A DNA stretch of 64,000 bases from JACQAP01 sp035548375 (lineage in GTDB: Bacteria; Pseudomonadota; Gammaproteobacteria; Burkholderiales; JACQAP01): NCBI GenBank assembly GCA_035548375.1, contig DASZTG010000078.1:32911-96910 (forward strand), given 5' to 3'. The notes under the pieces were generated by a model. The model saw nothing but the letters and a program-made list of their open reading frames with translations, had not been told where the DNA came from and searched no databases. Below, in pieces: positions 61,673 to 64,000 of this stretch; within the stretch, counting starts at the first letter, position 1; every line of letters starts with the position of its first letter. A program made the translations under genes and the position numbers.

Positions 61673-62594
61673 CGTCTTCGTCGCCGGCGCCGGATACGCC
61701 GCCTGCCCATTCCAGCAGTTCGCCGATCTCGGATTCCTTCAGCTCCACCCACTGGCCGCGCTTCAGGCGCGGCGGCAGGCTCACCATGCCGAAGCGCACG
61801 CGCATCAGACGGCTCACCTGCAGGCCGAGCGCCTCGAACATGCGGCGCACGACGCGGTTGCGGCCTTCCTTGAGGACGATGCGGTACCAGCGATTGCGCC
61901 CGTCGCCGCCCTGGTCCTCCAGCACTTCGAATTTTGCCGGCCCGTCGGACAACCGCACGCCGGTCTTCAGTTCCTGTACCTGCGACGGCGTCAGCATGCC
62001 GAACACCCGCACTGCGTATTCGCGCTCGACTTCGAAACGCGGATGCATCAGCCGGTTGGCGAGTTCGCCCGACGTCGTGAAAATGAGCAAGCCGCCGGTG
62101 TTGAAGTCGAGGCGGCCCACCGCGAGCCATTTGGCGCTGCGGATGACGGGCAATTTCTCGAACACGCTGCGCCTGCCCTGGGGATCGTCGCGGCTGACGA
62201 TCTCGCCGTCGATCTTGTGATAGACGATCACGCGCGGCAGGCGCGTCGTGACCTTGAACTTGATCTGCCGGCGCCCGACCTGGATCAGATCCTCGGTGGT
62301 CACGCGCATGCCCAGGGTCGCGGGCTCGCCGTTGACCTTGACCTTGCCCGTCTTGATGATTTCTTCCATCGCGCGCCGCGAGCCCAGGCCGGACTGGGCC
62401 AGCACCTTCTGCAGCTTCTGCGAACGCGGCGTCGCGTCGGCGTTTTCCTGCGGCGGCGGGCCGGAAGGCGGCGCGCGCTTGGTGGGCGGGCGCAACGGCT
62501 TTCTCACGCCTTTCGCGACCGCCGGCGTGCTCTTGGGTGCGCGGCGCGGCGAGGCGCGCCGCTTTGTCGAATCGGGGGCGGCAGCCGCCATCAA
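61602..62594 (-). CDS. rluB: 23S rRNA pseudouridine 2605 synthase RluB
   Basis: Pseudouridine synthase of the RsuA/RluB family; 330 residues. An N-terminal basic, Pro-rich extension precedes an S4 domain (KLQKVLAQSGLGSRRAMEEI) and the catalytic site (AVGRLDFNTGGLLIFTTSGE, with the essential Asp). RMFEALGLQVSRLMRVRFG is the RluB-type C-terminus. It overlaps the recR stop by 4 bases. Confidence 0.93.
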   Translation of the reverse strand: MMAAAAPDSTKRRASPRRAPKSTPAVAKGVRKPLRPPTKRAPPSGPPPQENADATPRSQKLQKVLAQSGLGSRRAMEEIIKTGKVKVNGEPATLGMRVTTEDLIQVGRRQIKFKVTTRLPRVIVYHKIDGEIVSRDDPQGRRSVFEKLPVIRSAKWLAVGRLDFNTGGLLIFTTSGELANRLMHPRFEVEREYAVRVFGMLTPSQVQELKTGVRLSDGPAKFEVLEDQGGDGRNRWYRIVLKEGRNRVVRRMFEALGLQVSRLMRVRFGMVSLPPRLKRGQWVELKESEIGELLEWAGGVSGAGDEDVSEAGPTLPAERPARHRPRSRAR

Positions 62595-63187
62595 ACGGCT
62601 CTTCGCTCGATCATGGCCTGCGCCAGGGTTCCGCTATCGACGTGCTCCAGCTCGCCGCCCACGGGCAGGCCGCGCGCAATACGCGAGACCTTCATGCCGC
62701 GCGCGCCGAGCAGCTCGCCGATGTAGTGCGCCGTCGCTTCGCCTTCCACGGTGAAGTTGGTGGCGAGGATCGTTTCCTTGACGATGCCGTCGATCGCACG
62801 CTTGACCAGGCGATCGAGGTGGATGTCCTTCGGACCGATGCCGTCGAGCGGCGAAAGGCGTCCCATCAGCACGAAGTACATTCCTTCATAGACCTGGGCC
62901 TGCTCCATCATCAGCAAATCGGCCGGCGTTTCGACGACGCAAAGGAAGGCCTGGTCGCGACGCGCCGAACTGCACAACTCGCACACTGCCTGTTCCGTGA
63001 AATTGTTGCAACGCTCGCAGTGCCTGACTTTCTGCAGCGCCTGATCCAGCGCGTGCGCGAGGCGCTGCGCGCCGGCGTGATCGCGCTGCAGGAGATGGAA
63101 GGCCATGCGCTGCGACGACTTCGGCCCGACGCCGGGCAGGCAGCGCAGCGCTTCGATCAATTCTTCCAGGGATGTGGGGGTTTTCAA
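62591..63187 (-). CDS. recR: Recombination protein RecR
   Basis: RecFOR-pathway mediator; 198 residues from the TTG at 63187 (MKTPTSLEELIEALRCLPGV), which matches the usual length. A TTG at 63244 is also open but adds 19 unconserved residues. A helix-hairpin-helix (PGVGPKSSQRMAFHLLQ), a zinc finger (CERCNNFTEQAVCELC) and a Toprim domain (LCVVETPADLLMMEQAQVY) are visible. It lies downstream of dnaX and ybaB, the standard operon. Confidence 0.93.
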   Translation of the reverse strand: MKTPTSLEELIEALRCLPGVGPKSSQRMAFHLLQRDHAGAQRLAHALDQALQKVRHCERCNNFTEQAVCELCSSARRDQAFLCVVETPADLLMMEQAQVYEGMYFVLMGRLSPLDGIGPKDIHLDRLVKRAIDGIVKETILATNFTVEGEATAHYIGELLGARGMKVSRIARGLPVGGELEHVDSGTLAQAMIERRAV

Positions 63188-63254
63188 ATGTGGCCGCGTG
63201 CCGGCGACGGGTTTGCGAGTTCTCGGCCGGAATTTGGCCGCCAACCTCCGTCCG

Positions 63255-63581
63255 CTAGAAAGGGAGCTTCATTCCCGGCGGCAGGCCGAATCCGGACGTC
63301 AGCCCGCCCATTTTTTCCTGCGTGAGCGTTTCCACGCGCCTGACCGCATCGTTCATTGCGGCCGCGACCAGGTCTTCCAGCATGTCCTTGTCGTCGCCCA
63401 TCAGGCTCGGATCGATGGTCACGCGCTTGACGTCGTGCCGGCCGGTCATGACGACCTTGACCATGCCCGCGCCCGCCTGGCCTTCGACTTCGGTCGCGGC
63501 GATTTCCTCCTGCGCCTTCTTCAGGTTTTCCTGCATCTGCTGGGCCTGTTTCATGAGCCCCGCTATCTGGCCTTTCATCAT
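63255..63581 (-). CDS. ybaB: YbaB/EbfC-family nucleoid-associated protein
   Basis: 108-residue DNA-binding protein beginning MMKGQIAGLMKQAQQMQENL and containing GQAGAGMVKVVMTGRHDVKR and DPSLMGDDKDMLEDLVAAA, which are typical. It sits between dnaX and recR as in E. coli and starts 15 bases after the dnaX stop. Confidence 0.94.
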   Translation of the reverse strand: MMKGQIAGLMKQAQQMQENLKKAQEEIAATEVEGQAGAGMVKVVMTGRHDVKRVTIDPSLMGDDKDMLEDLVAAAMNDAVRRVETLTQEKMGGLTSGFGLPPGMKLPF

Positions 63582-63596
63582 ATTGGTGTCCTTGCC

Positions 63597-64000
63597 TCAA
63601 ACCGGTTTGATCGAAGTATCCCTGACTCGTGCATCGAAATTCTCGACCAGGTCGCGCACGAACGGATCCGCGTCGATGGATTCGATCGCCCTGGCGAGCT
63701 TTGCCTGCCGTTCCTGGTTTTCGATTTCGGCGGGTGTCTGGCCGCTGCCGCCCGTGGTAATGCGCAGGCACAGCTTGCGTCCGAAATAGTCGCCGAGTGC
63801 CGCCTGCAATTTCTCGGTGTAAGCCTTTTCCAGCAGGTGCTTGTGCGCCTCGGGCACGGCAAGTTCGACATTGTCGCCCTGGCGCGTCCGGAATTCGCAA
63901 TTGTCCGCCAGCATGCGCGCCATCCCGCCGACCTTGATGCGACCCACCAGGCTCGCCCAGTCGCGAAGTTCGGACTCCAGCTTCGAGTCGTCCGCCGCGT
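63597..64000 (-). CDS. dnaX: DNA polymerase III tau/gamma subunit, C-terminal part (partial)
   Basis: The last 133 codons of a leftward gene that begins beyond the window edge. The segment reads LRDWASLVGRIKVGGMARM, then LADNCEF and EKLQAALGDYFGRKLCLRIT, matching the C-terminal polymerase-binding domain of tau. The downstream order dnaX-ybaB-recR agrees. Confidence 0.92.
   Translation of the reverse strand, partial: AADDSKLESELRDWASLVGRIKVGGMARMLADNCEFRTRQGDNVELAVPEAHKHLLEKAYTEKLQAALGDYFGRKLCLRITTGGSGQTPAEIENQERQAKLARAIESIDADPFVRDLVENFDARVRDTSIKPV

Noticed and set aside
1..64000. CRISPR arrays, transposases, integrases or prophage genes
   Set aside because: No regularly spaced repeats and no proteins of these families were seen on either strand.

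Overview
The window is a dense, high-G+C proteobacterial chromosome segment, most likely from a betaproteobacterium. Supporting signs are the full rpmF-plsX-fabHDG-acpP-fabF-mltG-tmk-holB-tatD block, zipA next to ligA and smc, map-glnD, dapC-dapD-pilU-dapE-prmB, and a FmdDEF/Urt-type amide transporter. The species cannot be named from sequence alone. Nearly all of the window is core genome; no prophage, transposase or CRISPR array is visible.

Layout. 1-7.3 kb: type II secretion genes in two divergent arms, gspG-H-I-(J) leftward and gspC-D-E-F rightward. 7.5-9.3 kb: an outer-membrane beta-barrel gene, tRNA-Leu(UAA) and a TrmH-family rRNA methyltransferase. 9.3-10.6 kb: a short accessory stretch with an unrecognised membrane protein and a doubtful small ORF. 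It ends at a near-perfect chromosome-dimer resolution site (dif) at 10554-10581, identical to the E. coli site at 26 of 28 positions. Left of dif the long transcripts run mostly rightward and right of it leftward, and FtsK-orienting (KOPS-like) octamers change strand there, so the window appears to span the replication terminus.

10.6-20.4 kb: a long leftward block for DNA repair and replication (tatD, holB, tmk), cell wall (mltG) and fatty-acid/phospholipid synthesis (fabF, acpP, fabG, fabD, fabH, plsX), with rpmF and yceD. 20.4-24.6 kb: yceF/maf and an RsmI-like methylase rightward; sppA, a Rieske protein, a phosphoglycolate-phosphatase-like gene and rluC leftward. 24.6-27.7 kb: rne with a long structured leader and a strong terminator. 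27.7-33.2 kb: a low-molecular-weight tyrosine phosphatase, uvrB, an aromatic/aspartate aminotransferase, an AsmA-family gene and tRNA-Asn(GUU).

33.3-42.2 kb: the most specialised locus, a leftward array of nine genes for uptake and hydrolysis of amides. In transcription order it holds an amidase-signature hydrolase, an ABC transporter (binding protein, two permeases, two ATPases), a formamidase/acetamidase, a small AtzG/GatC-like protein and a second amidase. Two NtrC-like dyads lie upstream of its first two genes. The nitrogen-sensing uridylyltransferase gene glnD lies just beyond, behind map. No urease or urea carboxylase gene is present, so the likely role is scavenging nitrogen from amides.

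46-55.7 kb: leftward def, an MTA/MTI phosphorylase, hpt, galU, ligA, zipA and smc. 55.7-61.7 kb: rightward queF, dapC, dapD, pilU, dapE and prmB (lysine/peptidoglycan precursor synthesis with a pilus ATPase in the middle). 61.6-64 kb: leftward rluB, recR, ybaB and the C-terminal end of dnaX, which runs off the window.
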